Shown: positions 17,101-27,710 of the stretch, piece after piece | Position numbering within the stretch: the stretch's first letter is position 1 | How the letters are laid out: every line of letters starts with the position of its first letter | Assembly (NCBI GenBank): GCA_002118135.1 | Contig: BDIU01000118.1 | Location: 62,001 to 126,000 of the forward strand | Reading direction: 5' to 3' | Source: Trebouxia sp. TZW2008 | Taxonomy: Eukaryota; Chlorophyta; Trebouxiophyceae; Trebouxiales; Trebouxiaceae | DNA length: 64,000 nt | Translations under genes and position numbers: made by a program | Notes under the pieces: model-generated | Told to the model about the DNA's origin: nothing | The model's database searches: none | The model's input: only the letters and a program-made list of their open reading frames with translations

Positions 17101-20100
17101 GATCATGCAGGAGGAAGGAGGCAGACAGATGGTGACTCACCCCCGTGTCGTGGACCATGTTGTACGAAATCTTGATGGGAGGCGCAAGCGCAAAAGACCA
17201 GATTGTCTGTGTCATGTCAAGATATCTCACTGGCTCATGTCTGCACGCGGCATTGCTGAATGTCTTTGTTCATGCAGGAGGAAGGAGGCAGACAGATGGT
17301 TACTCATCCACGTGTCATGGAACATGTTGTACGGAAACCTGATGAGAGGCGCAAGCGCAAAAGAGCTGAGAAGGCTGAGAGGAAAGCAGCGGAGCAGACA
17401 ACACAACAGCAAGAAGTGAAGCGCCTCAAGAATCTCAAAAGTCAAGAGATACAAGACAGGTACATCCTCACAACAGTTGCTGCTTTAGTGCATGCAAACA
17501 GATTTGAAAAGTAAAAAAGACCAAGACAGGTACATCCTCACAGGGATTAGCGTCTTACTGCCTGCAAGCATCGGGGAAACATTTTCACAGTGATTGCTAC
17601 CGCTCTGGCCAGAGGCTCCCACTATGACGCCTAATGGCGTAGACTTTTGTTTATCTACTTACTCAGTGAAATACTGGCAGGAGGACAATGGCAGTCCAGG
17701 TGTGAAAGCACATGCAAGTTGTGAAAGCACATGCAAGTTGTGAAAGCTGTCATATGCAGCTGATGGTCTGTAAAACAGCTCGGGTCTGGGGTATCAATGA
17801 TTCTGGATCCACATCTATAGTTACATCAAATGCTTACTGCTCGATTTTGGTCCTTTCACCCTGAAAGTGCTGAGCATGAGCATCTGGAAGGCAAGCAAGC
17901 ATCAGCAGCTAAGGCTGCCACTCAAGCTGTCAACGAAGTGCCACCATTGTGCAGTGTACACAGAACAGTAAGCTCTCTTGGTGAAGGCACTCAATGTAAG
18001 GGCATTGCTAATGCAAGGACAATGCGATTGTTATCCAATCACTGCCTTCTGACTATAATGGCACCTCTCAGTACCGACAATTTTGATACAAGAATGATGC
18101 ACTTTGTGACGAAAGCAGTCATTGCAAACAGAAGTAACTGTATACGCACTGTGTTTTACACAGCTTGCAAGACAGCTGAGATGTGGCATGCAGGCTGCAA
18201 AAGATCAAAGACATAGCAGGGGCATCTGGGCAGGACAATGCAGCGTTTGATGCTCTCATGAAGGGTGATTTTGACCCTGATGAGTATGACAAGCATATGG
18301 AAGCTGCTTTTGGGGATGACTACTATCAGGTGCTGTTCGTGCGCTGACTGTCTTGCATGTCGTGAATTGGCCAAGCCATTGAGTCATCCTGTGTGCTTTT
18401 GCAATCAAAGTCCGTGCCTTTTCACCTTCCTGCATGCCATCTTTATCAGAACGTTGCAGAGCTAATGCTATATTCCATCCTGGGCTGCCTCTTTCAGCAG
18501 AGGCTCGTGCTATGACGCCTAGCGGAGTAGGCTTTCCCTTTTTTCTAACATGTTCCATAGTTGTAGGTACAATGGCAGTCATCCAAGGGCGCCAGCTTGC
18601 AAATAGATTGGCACGAGTAGTTCTGAATGTCTGTATATATGTCATAGGGTGAGGAAGATGATCCTGGACAGATTCTGGATGATGAGTTGCAACAGCAGCT
18701 CAATGAGATGGCGAGCTATGATAGTGATGCAGATGAGCAGCCCCGAGAGGAGAACTCCTCAGGTATGCAATATCACAATTGCCTTGCAGTTTCATTCGTT
18801 CGTTCGTTCATTCATTCATTCATTCATTCATTCATTCATTCATTCATTCATTCATTCATTCATTCATTCATTCATTCATTCATTCATTCAAAATGCATGC
18901 CAGATAGGCTCAGCAGGCCCTGTCAGGTACGTACTGGAGCAATCAACCACCTTTAACCAGTTTGGTCCTGTGCTGACCTGAACCAATGGCCTTCTGCTGA
19001 AGCCAATCTAGGTGTTGGGCAGACCCTGGCCAACTACTACACAGGCTGTGATGTATGCATAGGATGCTGAAAGGAAACCCATTCAAAGCTCAGGGATTGA
19101 CTCCCTGTAGACATGCCAAATGCTCGTTGCAGCAAGTCACGAGGGCATGCATGGAAAATTGTGATTGGCTCTGCAGCTGCAGCTTGCTGTGCAACCCTTG
19201 CTGCGTTTGAGAATGGCACATAGTGTCATCTTCAGCTGTTTATCCTTAGCTTTAGCATGCAGTAGCTGGGTTGCGGGCCAAGCATGCTGACTTTTCTTAC
19301 GGCTGCAGTCATAACTTGTAAGCTTGCTTTGCTCAAGATGATTATTTGAGAAGGTTCTATTATGTTATACTGTTACTATGTTATACCATCAGACTGCCTG
19401 GACCTCATGGACATGCAGTCGTCGCTGCTATGTGGCACATGCGATCAGCCTTGTTGACTGGCTAAAGCATGCGAAATTACTCTCTCTCTTTGCTTGAGCC
19501 TGTGGCATGCTGAGTGCTGTTATTTTCTCAGGGGATGAGGCAGCAGAGAACAATGCACAAGCAAATGCAGCAGAGCTAGCAGCTCAGCGCAATGCAGTGA
19601 GCAAGCTGTTGGGTGAGTACAACAAGCTGGATTATGAAGATGACATAGGGGGGCTCAAGACCCGCTTTCATTATAGAAATGTTGGCAAGGAGGACTACGG
19701 CCTGTCCACTGATGAAATCTTGAGACTCAATGACAAAGAGCTGAATCAGCTAGTTGGGCTTAAGCGCCTGGCTCCATACCGTGAGGATAGGGGCAAATTC
19801 AGACCAAATTACGCCAAAATGAAGGAGTTGAAAGTCGCTGAGGAAGACAGGCAAGCAAACTGGCAGCAGAAACAGCAACGCAGGCAGCAGCATAAGCAGC
19901 AGCAGAGGGCCAAAGCAAAGCAGGAGAAGATAAGTGCACCGTCTGCAGCAGCTGCAGAATTACCAGCAGCTGACATGCAGTCTGCAGATGCCAAAGCGCA
20001 GCGTATGAAGTCTTTTGAGAAGTTGTCATTGAAAAGGAGCAAGGCTGATGGCTCTCATGCTGTTACCAAAAAGCCAAAACCTTCAAGTGCTGAGCATACT

Positions 20101-20190
20101 GATGCTGTGGCTGATGGCCTGTCCAAAGCTGCCCGCAAGAATCTGAGGAGAGCAGAAAAGCGTGCTGCTAAACGAGGTCAAACAGCTTAA
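14108..20190 (+). CDS. KRI1: KRI1-like ribosome biogenesis protein
   Basis: Eleven exons: 14108-14209, 14313-14441, 14805-15011, 15216-15326, 15615-15737, 16072-16149, 16544-16672, 17278-17459, 18194-18329, 18648-18762, 19532-20190 (TAA). All phases fit, giving about 656 residues. Family hallmarks in order: LFDGGDTE and NTEYARRLQHNKQREELHRL at the N-terminus; the acidic SDSDEESSEEDE; DGYISSKVEKQIFETMSKIR; SLDKYFGTDGPLNEDDKFLR; GWVDADTEGVPAYEE with an acidic run and YNFRFE; KRLKNLKSQEIQDRLQKI; GDFDPDEYDKHMEAAFGDDYY; and KLDYEDDIGGLKTRFHYRNV followed by a Lys/Gln-rich tail. KRI1 binds Krr1 in the nucleolus and is needed for early 40S assembly. The ATG at 14108 gives the usual short N-terminus. 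Introns 6, 7 and 8 contain copies of exon edges, and intron 10 contains a long (ATTC)n tract. Confidence 0.93.
14690..14800 (+). repeat. Short dispersed repeat, copy 2
   Basis: Shares the ttgtgcagcatatgcatcag core and flanks with 5070-5165. Inside the same KRI1 intron, aagtcttcatgcttgg also occurs twice (about 14587 and 14787), the second time just upstream of the exon 3 acceptor. Confidence 0.55.
16380..16475 (+). repeat. Copy of the start of KRI1 exon 7 with its acceptor
   Basis: The intron tail ttgctag...aatgcag plus GGATGGGTAGATGCTG is repeated about 140 bp before the real exon. It reads GWVDADNNGVPAYEEI, then departs from the exon. The flanking gctgacac...gtgca block is also repeated, so the duplicated unit covers the intron end and the exon start. 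Confidence 0.8.
17111..17215 (+). repeat. Copy of the start of KRI1 exon 8 with its acceptor
   Basis: It follows catgcag, exactly as the real exon does at 17278 (offset 167 bp). It reads EEGGRQMVTHPRVVDHVVR and then a Lys/Arg run, and stays open. The flanking ctgaatgt(c)tttgttcatgcag/gaatgttactgatcatgcag sequence is also similar. Confidence 0.82.
17505..17560 (+). repeat. Copy of the tail of KRI1 exon 8 with its donor
   Basis: The word aagacaggtacatcctcac occurs at the real exon 8 donor (17452-17470) and again at about 17523-17541, with the preceding aaaagt...a block also repeated. This makes a second potential donor about 70 bp downstream. Confidence 0.75.
17590..17770 (+). repeat. Dispersed repeat with GACGCC motif, copy 1
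   Basis: Core cagaggctcc...ctatgacgcctaatggcgtag, then a pyrimidine-rich tract and a caatggcagtc block. Similar sequence occurs at 18475-18600 and 49290-49440. The function and ends of the element are unknown. Confidence 0.55.
17965..18142 (+). mobile_element. MITE copy 2
   Basis: In KRI1 intron 8. It runs from an acagtaagctctcttgg end to an aacagaagtaactgta end, and the internal order is inverted relative to the 10296 and 22618 copies. About 178 bp. Confidence 0.65.
18475..18600 (+). repeat. Dispersed repeat with GACGCC motif, copy 2
   Basis: Shares agaggctcgtgctatgacgc and ctag, a pyrimidine tract and caatggcagtc with the copy at 17590. Both are in KRI1 introns. Confidence 0.55.
18789..19000 (+). 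repeat. (ATTC)n microsatellite plus SINE-like repeat copy 2
   Basis: About 24 uninterrupted ATTC units (18795-18890) lead into the repeat core (gataggctcagcaggccc, gtacgtactggagcaatcaa, cctgaaccaa). The same tract-core association is seen in the other family members, as expected for a retroposed element with a simple-repeat tail (here read from the opposite strand). It lies in KRI1 intron 10. Confidence 0.75.
19385..19495 (+). repeat. Dispersed repeat with TGCTATGTGGCACATGCGA core, copy 1
   Basis: About 100 bp shared with 42465-42560 (ctgctatgtggcacatgcga, cagccttgttg, ctggctaaa, gaaattactct). Both copies sit immediately upstream of, or within, intron sequence. A short reverse-strand fragment is at about 39320-39360. 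Confidence 0.6.
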
Positions 20191-20383
20191 TGTGCAAGGC
20201 TTACACCTAGTTGAAATCAAGTTCAAACAAACCTATGAAGATGCAGTTTGGTACAGTGTAGAATTGTTGTGCTATGTCAAATGAAATGGCAACTATAAGA
20301 AGACACGATCATACACCTGCGACTGTATCACAACTCTGATTCACACATCAGTAACAGACCAGAATACTGATCATACAGGAACA

Positions 20384-22204
20384 TTACGTGTGCAACCTTT
20401 CCCGATGTAGCTGCGGTTGCTGCGACGGCCACGCATCACCACTATGTAGACGCTGACGATCTGATGGTGACAACAAGCCTTGCCTTTCCTCTGTATGTAC
20501 ATCCACATGGACAGGCTCAGGTCCTGCACATGCCAAGTTCTTTACTGCTGTCACCGCCTCACAGCTCAGATGAAACAGATATAGCATCAGCCACATACCA
20601 CACCAGACTTTGTGTTGTAACAATTTTCGGCATGCGCATAACCCTGGCGCCATGTGGCACACATTACCACATGAGAATCATTGAGTTGCGTCATCACCTT
20701 ACAGTGAAACAATGCCTCATTGTCTGAGCACATGGTCGTGCTAGCAACCTTGTTCGCTGACGTCTGTTCTTTGAATTGTGACAAATGCATGTGTGCAACA
20801 ACACGAACACAGACAACAGCATAAAAAGCTGCTGGCACGACCATATCATGCCCAGGGAATAAGAAACAAGGTACAGCTTCCACAAGAGCAACAGTGCATA
20901 CATAACCACTCAAAGAACTCAAGGCAGCATACAATGTTGCTGCAGAACCATGTCATGTGCACCACATACCAAACAATGTATTGCTTGGTCTGTGGTGCAG
21001 AACAAGCTCAGTTGCGGACAGCCTCAGATATACACTCAACTCACAGCTGAGGCGTGCAGTCAATTCCGTTTTGCATGAGAGGACGCATGTCAACAGCGTA
21101 CAGCTGGGGAGCAGCAAAAGAGGTAATTGATAGATGGCTCACCTAGTGCTGGCGAGGATGTTGGAGGCGACAACGGCGGTACCCAAGCTGTTGGTATCAA
21201 GCAGTGCAACATGACTGCCATGCCTGCCAACCTGTTTATCTGCAGAACAAAAGCAATCATGGTCAGCTGAGCAAGCTTAACAGAGAATTACGCTGGAAGA
21301 CCGCACCGGGATGTACAATGTTGAGGGTTACAGCATGCTACCAAGACCTCACACATGCACTGGGATGTACAGTGTTGAGAGCACCAACACCATACAACAA
21401 GCTGCAAAGAAGCAATCAGAAGTCATGCAGAAACAGGCAGCTGCAGCTTTGAGTTGGGCCGCACAATACTGGGGACAGCAGGAATATTCGACAAGCTGCA
21501 ATGAAGTAACAGGGATTCATGCAAAACTAGGCAGCTTGCCAGTGATGAGGATGTTATGATCATACAATAGCTTGCAATGAGTATTGCAATGAAGACAGTC
21601 ATGCAAAATTGACAACTGCAGCTCTGAAATACACTCACCCACAGCGGTGCTGCTTGCCCTGTCAGTTTTAGGCACAAATCATTGGAAAAGTGATTGCAGT
21701 TGCGCTGCAGTAGATGATACGAGTTGCCCTTGTATATTTCCCCCATTTGCTGTACTGCCTGCTGCACCTGCTGAGGTGATGCCTGAGTTGTTCCCACTAG
21801 TACGCTTTCCCGAAAGATGACTGCATAGCAAGCAATATTTGGTTGCTGCAACTGGCAATGTCATGCAGGGAGTGTGCACCAGGTGCAAAGTGCCACAGCT
21901 GCAGACTCACCAGGCCCTGGCGCATCTTTGGGGTTTGTAGCAAACACACCTGACACATCATATTCATGACCTGCAGCACTTTGCGCAGTTCAGAGGTAGG
22001 TCCAAAGCACAGGTGCAGATTGCTTGATGGTGCGAGGTGACAGCATGGCTTGGACGATTCAAATTGCTATTTCTCACCTCCATATGCATACTCTACACCA
22101 TATACTTCCAGGCCGCTGTGGAAAATGCCGACCCCGCACCAATACGTCCAGTTGTTTTGATCTGAAAGGTCGTATATATTGAGATAAACGGGCTCCCCGC
22201 CCAT
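20384..22204 (-). CDS. PPPDE/DeSI-family thiol isopeptidase
   Basis: Exons: 22204-22078, 21970-21911, 21820-21639, 21239-21143, 20523-20384 (TAA). All phases fit and the product is about 201 residues. It begins MGGEPVYLNIYDLSDQN. GIFHSGLEVYGVEYAYGG supplies the putative catalytic His29. Then come a short VFATNPKDAPGP loop and ESVLVGTTQASPQQV. The NSYHLLQRNCNHFSNDL motif has the putative catalytic Cys104, and WINRLAG follows. This order is that of the PPPDE (DUF862) papain-like fold. Relatives (DeSI-1 and DeSI-2) remove SUMO or cleave ubiquitin or palmitate from proteins; which substrate applies here is unknown. The C-terminal 75 residues, rich in Pro, Ser and Gln, are not part of the fold. 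The 3' end faces KRI1 across 194 bp. Confidence 0.9.
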
Positions 22205-22617
22205 GTGACTTACGGTGATGTTGCTCTGCCAGCTACTAGCTGCAAATTGCGCGTGCGACTACAGGCAAATGGCCGGTCAACACCGACAGGCTCGACACCA
22301 AGATCCTAGGACAAGCAGTACTTGCGTGGAGCGTGTAGCAAATCCCGGCGATCGTGCCAGCAGCTGCAGTCAAAGTGAAAAGTAGCGCTGGACAAGCTGT
22401 GCGAAACGCAAACAATGCGAAAACGGGTTGCTTCAAATGCGCTGAGGGAGGGCCGAGGGCGTTCATTAGCCCTTGGCTCAGCAGTGGTGCCAGCTGGACT
22501 GGCTTTAGTAACCTTCATCACATCATCCTGGCAGCATCCATGACCCTACCGGTATGAGGTAGCCGAGCCTGATGGTGCACCTGTACAGGGTCTGACCATG
22601 GAGCAAATGTATACGGA
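22205..22617. other. Probable promoter region upstream of the DeSI gene; possible divergent start
   Basis: This interval is rich in CpG, unlike the flanking introns. On the plus strand an ATG at 22415 opens a frame of about 42 codons with a hydrophobic run (AVVPAGLALVTFITSS), ending in TGA close to a GTATGA donor. It might be the first exon of a divergent gene that I could not follow downstream. Confidence 0.3.
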
Positions 22618-22802
22618 TACAGTAAACTCTCTTTGTAACGACTGGTTTGCTTACCAAAGAAAATTTTCCTTCAAGTTGCATCAAATTGTCTTGACTCAGA
22701 GGGACCACTGCAGTTAGATTGCAGTGATTGGTTACCAATGGCGTTGTCCTTACGTCGAGATTGTCCTTACATCGAGTGTCCTTACAAAAAGACTTTACTG
22801 TA
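22618..22802 (+). mobile_element. MITE copy 3
   Basis: About 185 bp. It starts tacagtaaactctctttgta and ends cttacaaaaagactttactg, then ta. Internal words actcagagggaccactgcag and gattgcagtgattgg match copy 1. Confidence 0.78.
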
Positions 22803-24818
22803 GAAAGTTGTAGCAAAAGATAATTCAAGTTGCAGCATGCGCATGTCTGCAAATACACTGCAACTAATTTTCAAATTGCTTCGCTGACAACAGTCAGCTG
22901 CAAGCTGCCAGCGCTGCCTACACAAGACCTTTTCGTCCTGTCTTGTTTCTGCATGGTGTGCTTCGCTGCCCGAAAGGCTTCCCGGAGAACAGGCAGTCTC
23001 TAAAATGTGAAGATTCGTTTGACTTGTTAATCAATCAATCCGTCACTCGAGCAATCAATAAACCAATGATACATCAAATTGGTGACTTTTTTTTTAATAA
23101 TTTGGGCAAAGGAGTGTCTGCAGACATTAACCAATGCCGAAATCAATGCATATGAATAGGGCCGCAGCAGATTGTTACAAAGTCGATAGTATCTGTGGCT
23201 GCTGCTGTCGCTGAAGCTGCAGCTGCAGCGTCTGTGCTGTCAGAAACTGCCGACCGCGAGCGCTGAAAGCAGGCAGCAAGCACCCCAAAAGCAGAAATTG
23301 ACTTCCTGAAAAATAGAAACCATCAAATTGGTGACTTTTGCGCCTTGCCAAACATTGCATCCATGCCTTGATCAAATCGCGGCATCAATTTACGGGCTGG
23401 ACTGTGCCCCTCGGACGCACTGTATGTGCCGTCATCCGGGGGCTGTAATGCGCTACCGCTTGAGCCAATGGTGTTGACTGTCTTTTGAGCATCACGTCCT
23501 CTGTCAGCCTGCGTTGTATGAGGTTGCGCCTTCACAGCCTTGTGACGCCTCATTGGACTCTGTGTTCATTTCCAAAGGCTTCAAGCAAAAGCCCACATGG
23601 CTTTTGGAGCTTATTTTAATACAAGCTCTCTCGCCAGTATGTGGTCATCAGAGGATGATCCTTTCGCTGGGCCCAACGCTCGAGGATCAATCCATTCACA
23701 TGGGCTCAATGCACACTCTATCCGCTGCATCGCGCAGACATTTCATTCTTTCAGGTCAGCATGCTCGTGTCACTGGCTGTTCGGTCGGTTGGAATCCTGA
23801 AATTGCTGCAGCCAACCTGGCAGAAGGAGCACCATGTCTGCATGAAGCAGCACTTGCCAGTTTCTCAGCTGCTGCCCACACAACTATTCGTGCCCAAGTC
23901 ATCAGCAAGTTCAGTTGCAACAGTAAGCATTCAACCTTGCCCTTGCAGGCATATCTTTATATAGGGCGTCTCTGAAAGCTGCTTGCTCCAAGCACAGACT
24001 TGCCCGTTCTCAAGATGATGGGTGCTGCCCAATTGTCTGCTATCAGATTGGGTCAGCCAATAGCTTTGCAAGCTGACAGGATCTGGGATTGCCTCTTTGA
24101 CGCCAAGCAGGGGTGGCCCTTGAGCTTGCAGTCAGTAGCATTGCACATTATATTTGAAATCTGCTGTACCACTCAGGCTTTGCACACTCGTGCAAGCTTG
24201 ATTATGCAAGTTTGTTTGTATCTTCAAGGCTAGTGGTACAAATTTGCAGGTGTTCATGTGAAGAGTGGCAGGTAACAGAATGCTGATTGGTATAATGTAG
24301 ATTGGTACAACTTTTGCCACGGGACTCAAGAAGCACTGTCATTTGAGTGATGTCAAGCATCATGCTGCTCTATCTGAGCGCTGCAGGTGCTGCAGCCCTT
24401 TTAATACACAGGTATGCCACGTAACTTCTGCTGCATGTGCCTTGCTGTCAGTTCAAGTGCCTGTGTTCAGCTATCTGTGCAAGGCAGCTGCGCTGCAAGG
24501 TATTTTGAAGCCATTCCATCATATGTGCATGACACTGTCTCTGGTCTTGTGCTTGCCAAGCATGCTTGTCTGCACAGCAGGACATAGTCCTTTGTAGTGT
24601 CACGCATACCTTGATGACAGCTGTGCTGATGTTCAATCATTGTGTCACTCCAATATATAGAAAGGCGATTGTGCTGCTGTGCAGATCAAGCTGTCATGCC
24701 TGCACAGTCCCCATGCCTGATGCTCAGCTCAGCATGTCTACCGTCAGGACAGGCTGCCAAGACGACGTGTAGTTCCCAGAAGCACATATATCTGTGGAAG
24801 CTGAGAGTTCAGGGTCAG
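22803..24818. other. Region without a supported gene
   Basis: The densest coding-like stretch is a complete 76-codon minus-strand frame, 23553-23323, with ATG and stop (residues include AQPHTTQADRGRDAQKTVNT and ARKLMPRFDQGMDAMFGKAQ), in a locally CpG-rich segment. It may be a small gene or a terminal exon; I recognise no domain. An ATG at 23597 on the opposite strand opens about 53 codons up to a GTCAGC donor. The rest is AT-neutral, repeat-like sequence. Confidence 0.3.
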
Positions 24819-24890
24819 GTATGGCTGTCATTGTGCCCTGAAGTGCAAGCTTGAGCCATTGACCTATCGCTGCAAGACTTGTAGTATCAA
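24819..24890 (+). CDS. Isolated exon resembling a UBR-box (N-recognin zinc finger)
   Basis: The exon lies between a cag acceptor and a GTGAGT donor (phase 2 to 2). It reads GCHCALKCKLEPLTYRCKTC and then SI, which lines up without gaps on the start of the UBR box of plant PRT6-type E3 ligases (there a G-x-x-C...YRCRTC pattern). UBR boxes bind N-degrons with Arg, Lys or His at position 1. The exon that should follow (D-P-T-C...C...C-F...H) was not found, so the gene is either badly resolved here or degraded. The downstream unnamed exons may or may not belong to it. Confidence 0.4.
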
Positions 24891-26710
24891 GTGAGTACGC
24901 GCTGTCTAATCAGACCTGAAGCCATGCATCAGATGTCCTGCCTGAAAGAGAGCTACAGCCTAGCCAGGTTGTAAATGTGACAATGCCAGAGCCTGCATGC
25001 CTGATCAAGCATAACATTCTGCTGCTGTTTGTAAAGCAAATTGCTCGTCTGTTTGACGCTGTCCCCTTCACAGATGCTGCAGACCTACGTCCACATGCAG
25101 GTACTAATTGCTGCCACCTATCAGCTCTTGCATGCATCGTTGACATGCGCGCCCCTGATATGGCTATTTCCAGGCTGTGGGAGCAGTGTCTTGACCATGC
25201 GCTGCATTGAGCTACCACGTCCAGGACAATGCGCTGCATAGGTAAGTCTCCAATTCACCTGCTGTGAAAGTCCCCAGATTCTCCTGCAGCAGAAAGCTGT
25301 GGTCGGTTGTGCTATGGCAACTCACCGTGGACATCTCCAGACATAATTTCATGCAAAAGCAATTAGTTTGGACTGATGCTCTAAGCTTGTCATACGTCCT
25401 TTTGGACACCTGAACTGAGACCCACGCTGATTGGTGCAACGCATACAGCCTTCTGTCAGTCAGCCGAGTGCACCAGTCAGACATGATCATTTTCAGACCG
25501 AGTTGCTCTGCAGGATTTGGATCCGTTTTGCAGCGTCATGCTCTGACAGGATATCATGTCTGTGTTGCTGTGTGCAGTTTGTCTACCATCCTCAGGCTGA
25601 AGTTTACTGCGGGAAGTGCTGGGGTTGCGTCGTCAGGAGGTGGGAATCAGGCAATCAGGTAGTCCTTGTAGCTTCAGACACACTCCTTGCGCAGACTTGT
25701 TCCTTGTTAAGCTCTCTGCTGGTGCACATGTGTGAGTCCTCAAAGCAAGCAGCACTACTCTAGCTCGTGGCAAGTCTGGCAGTCTGCTGGTGTCACGGCA
25801 TGCTGGTTTTCAAATGTCGATCTGGCCGGGCAAGTGCGTCTGCTGTGGCTCCGGCATACGGCTCTGCCCTAGCAAATCACACTCACAGCACGAACTCAGG
25901 GTCGTGCACCCATGGTTTCGGAGCCGCGTGCAGGCATTCAAAGAGTCTGTTCGCTCGCTCGCTGACATCGACACGCTTGTACAGCGACCTGTCTGCATGT
26001 CGTCGATCGCTTAGGCCATACGCAATACGTAGACCACCACTGCTTCCATGTTGCGACAAGAGGACATCCCCGGCTCTCAGAGAACCGTGGCCATCCTCCA
26101 GGTGACAGGCGATGCTTCAGACAAAAGGAGTCTGCTTTCGACGCGAATCATTACTGCTCTTTTGGCACGACATCTTGGCCACCAACATCAGGTGAAACAG
26201 GACTGAGCTTGCAGGCTGTTTCCACAAGGGTTGAGGAGGTGTTGGAGGAAGCTGAGCTGAATTCCTCAAGAACTTGAGCATCTTGACACCAGCAGGACTT
26301 CCATTGAAGGAGCCTGTGGGTGTCCTTCCATGCCTTGGAGATACCTCAGCTCACTGATGCACGCAGTTAGTTGGCTCAGTCACTGACAGTGATGTGTGTT
26401 GAGCCGAGCCTTGACCAGTATACAAATTGCTGGTGCTGTCAGCGATTGGCATGTGCACGCTTGATGATTGTCAATCTGCCATAGGCGGAAGCTTGAATTG
26501 TAGTTGCCTGACCCGCTGAAGACTAGTGTTGCCTGGTTTCAAGTTGCTGCTGCTTGGAGTAGCCTGTTCAAGTCTCTAGAAATATAAGCATATGAATGAA
26601 ATTTGAAGCGAATTCTTAAAGCAGGCAGGCCAGCTGCAGTAACTGTGTTCACGGCTGACATTGACAGAAGTAAGAACACAAGGAGGATGTGCAGGTGATC
26701 TCCAATCCCT

Positions 26711-26817
26711 CAGTGGAGCCATCCAAGATGGTCGGCTCCACTGGTGTCCAGTAAATCTGTCCTGTCAGTCTTCTCAACTGGATTGAGAAGACTGACAGGA
26801 AAGATTTAGTGGACACC
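26711..26817. repeat. Two abutting hairpins (inverted repeats)
   Basis: The first, 26711-26743, has arms CAGTGGAGCC and GGCTCCACTG around a smaller ATC/GAT stem. The second has 35 nt arms, 26743-26777 and 26783-26817, differing at 2 positions, with a 5 nt loop. The right arm continues as an open frame (DRKDLVDTAGSAEATSSIL) up to a GTAACT donor at about 26921, so it may be an exon and the left arm an inverted copy of its start. Confidence 0.85.
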
Positions 26818-26943
26818 GCTGGGAGTGCGGAGGCAACTTCTAGCATCCTGCTGAAGCTAGTGGTTATCAGTGCCCTGCCAGCACAGCTCAGAGCCTTGCG
26901 GGAGGCAGGCGGGGTAACTGCTGTAGTCTCAGTGCTGTGCCTT

Positions 26944-27345
26944 GTACAGTAACTTCTCTTTGTAAAGGCTCTCAATGTCATAATAACAATGATTATCATC
27001 ACACTTGCCAGCATATGCTGCTAGGTGTGTATGGCGCAAGTCTTATCTCGGCAGGCAGGCTTGTCTTGAGCATTGCGGTAAGAATGCCTGATGTTCAGAT
27101 GAAGGTCAGACAAAACAATGTCATTGCAGATCTTGCTCAGTCGACCTGGAGGATTTTATCCTTTGATTTGACCAAACAACATGACCTTAGGCAACCTGGT
27201 GTTGAGTGATGTAAGGACAGCGCAAGCGGTGATTAACCACTGCACTCTGACTGTTGTGACACCTCTGAGTAGGGATAATTTGATATAAGGACAATGTTCT
27301 TGGGAACCAAAGCAGTCGTTACAAAGACAAGTCACTTTGGTCTCA
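26944..27345 (+). mobile_element. MITE copy 4, split by an insertion
   Basis: The left end tacagtaacttctctttgta is at 26944-26963. The rest of the element (gataatttgatataaggaca, accaaagcagtcgttacaaa) resumes at about 27210-27340, so about 230 bp of foreign sequence separates the two parts. The right end is degenerate. Confidence 0.6.
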
Positions 27346-27508
27346 GTGCTGTGCCTTGTATGCTGGTTTGACTCTCTTCACATGGAGCTGCACATCATAG
27401 TAGATAAGCTTGGGCCTTTTGACATGGCGCTTGAGCAAAACGTCATGTGACTTGCTCAGACACAAGGGTCAACTCACCATAGCTGTCATTGTACAAAGTC
27501 AATTTTGA

Positions 27509-27623
27509 TGCAATCAGCATCCATGGCAACTTTCTATATATGAAAGTTGCCATGGATGCTGATTGCACATCCCATTGCTGATTGCACATCCCATGAAAGT
27601 TGCCATGGATGCTGATTGCACAT
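27509..27623. repeat. Perfect 26 bp hairpin plus a third direct copy of its arm
   Basis: Arms 27509-27534 and 27542-27567 are exact reverse complements around a 7 nt tatatat loop. The right arm sequence (gaaagttgccatggatgctg onward) is repeated directly at about 27595-27622, joining straight on to the 90 bp palindrome. Confidence 0.88.
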
Positions 27624-27710
27624 CAACCTTCTGTTGCACATCCCCTGGGCAGAGCGCCTGCAGAGCTCTGCAGGCGCTCTGCCCAGGGGATGTGCAACAG
27701 AAGGTTGATG
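27621..27710. repeat. 90 bp perfect palindrome without spacer
   Basis: Both strands read identically from catcaaccttctgttgcaca to its complement, with the centre of symmetry between 27665 and 27666 (cagag/ctctg). The right half is coding-like: it carries the acceptor and most of the exon at 27674-27740. Confidence 0.92.

Noticed and set aside
18789..18890. Coding Ser/Ile/His repeat (long frame through the ATTC tract)
   Set aside because: The frame is a translation of a microsatellite inside KRI1 intron 10; the protein family has no such repeat.
23514..23975. Plus-strand frame of 153 codons
   Set aside because: It does not start with ATG, it crosses two plausible splice signals in other frames, and no domain is visible; left inside the unresolved region.
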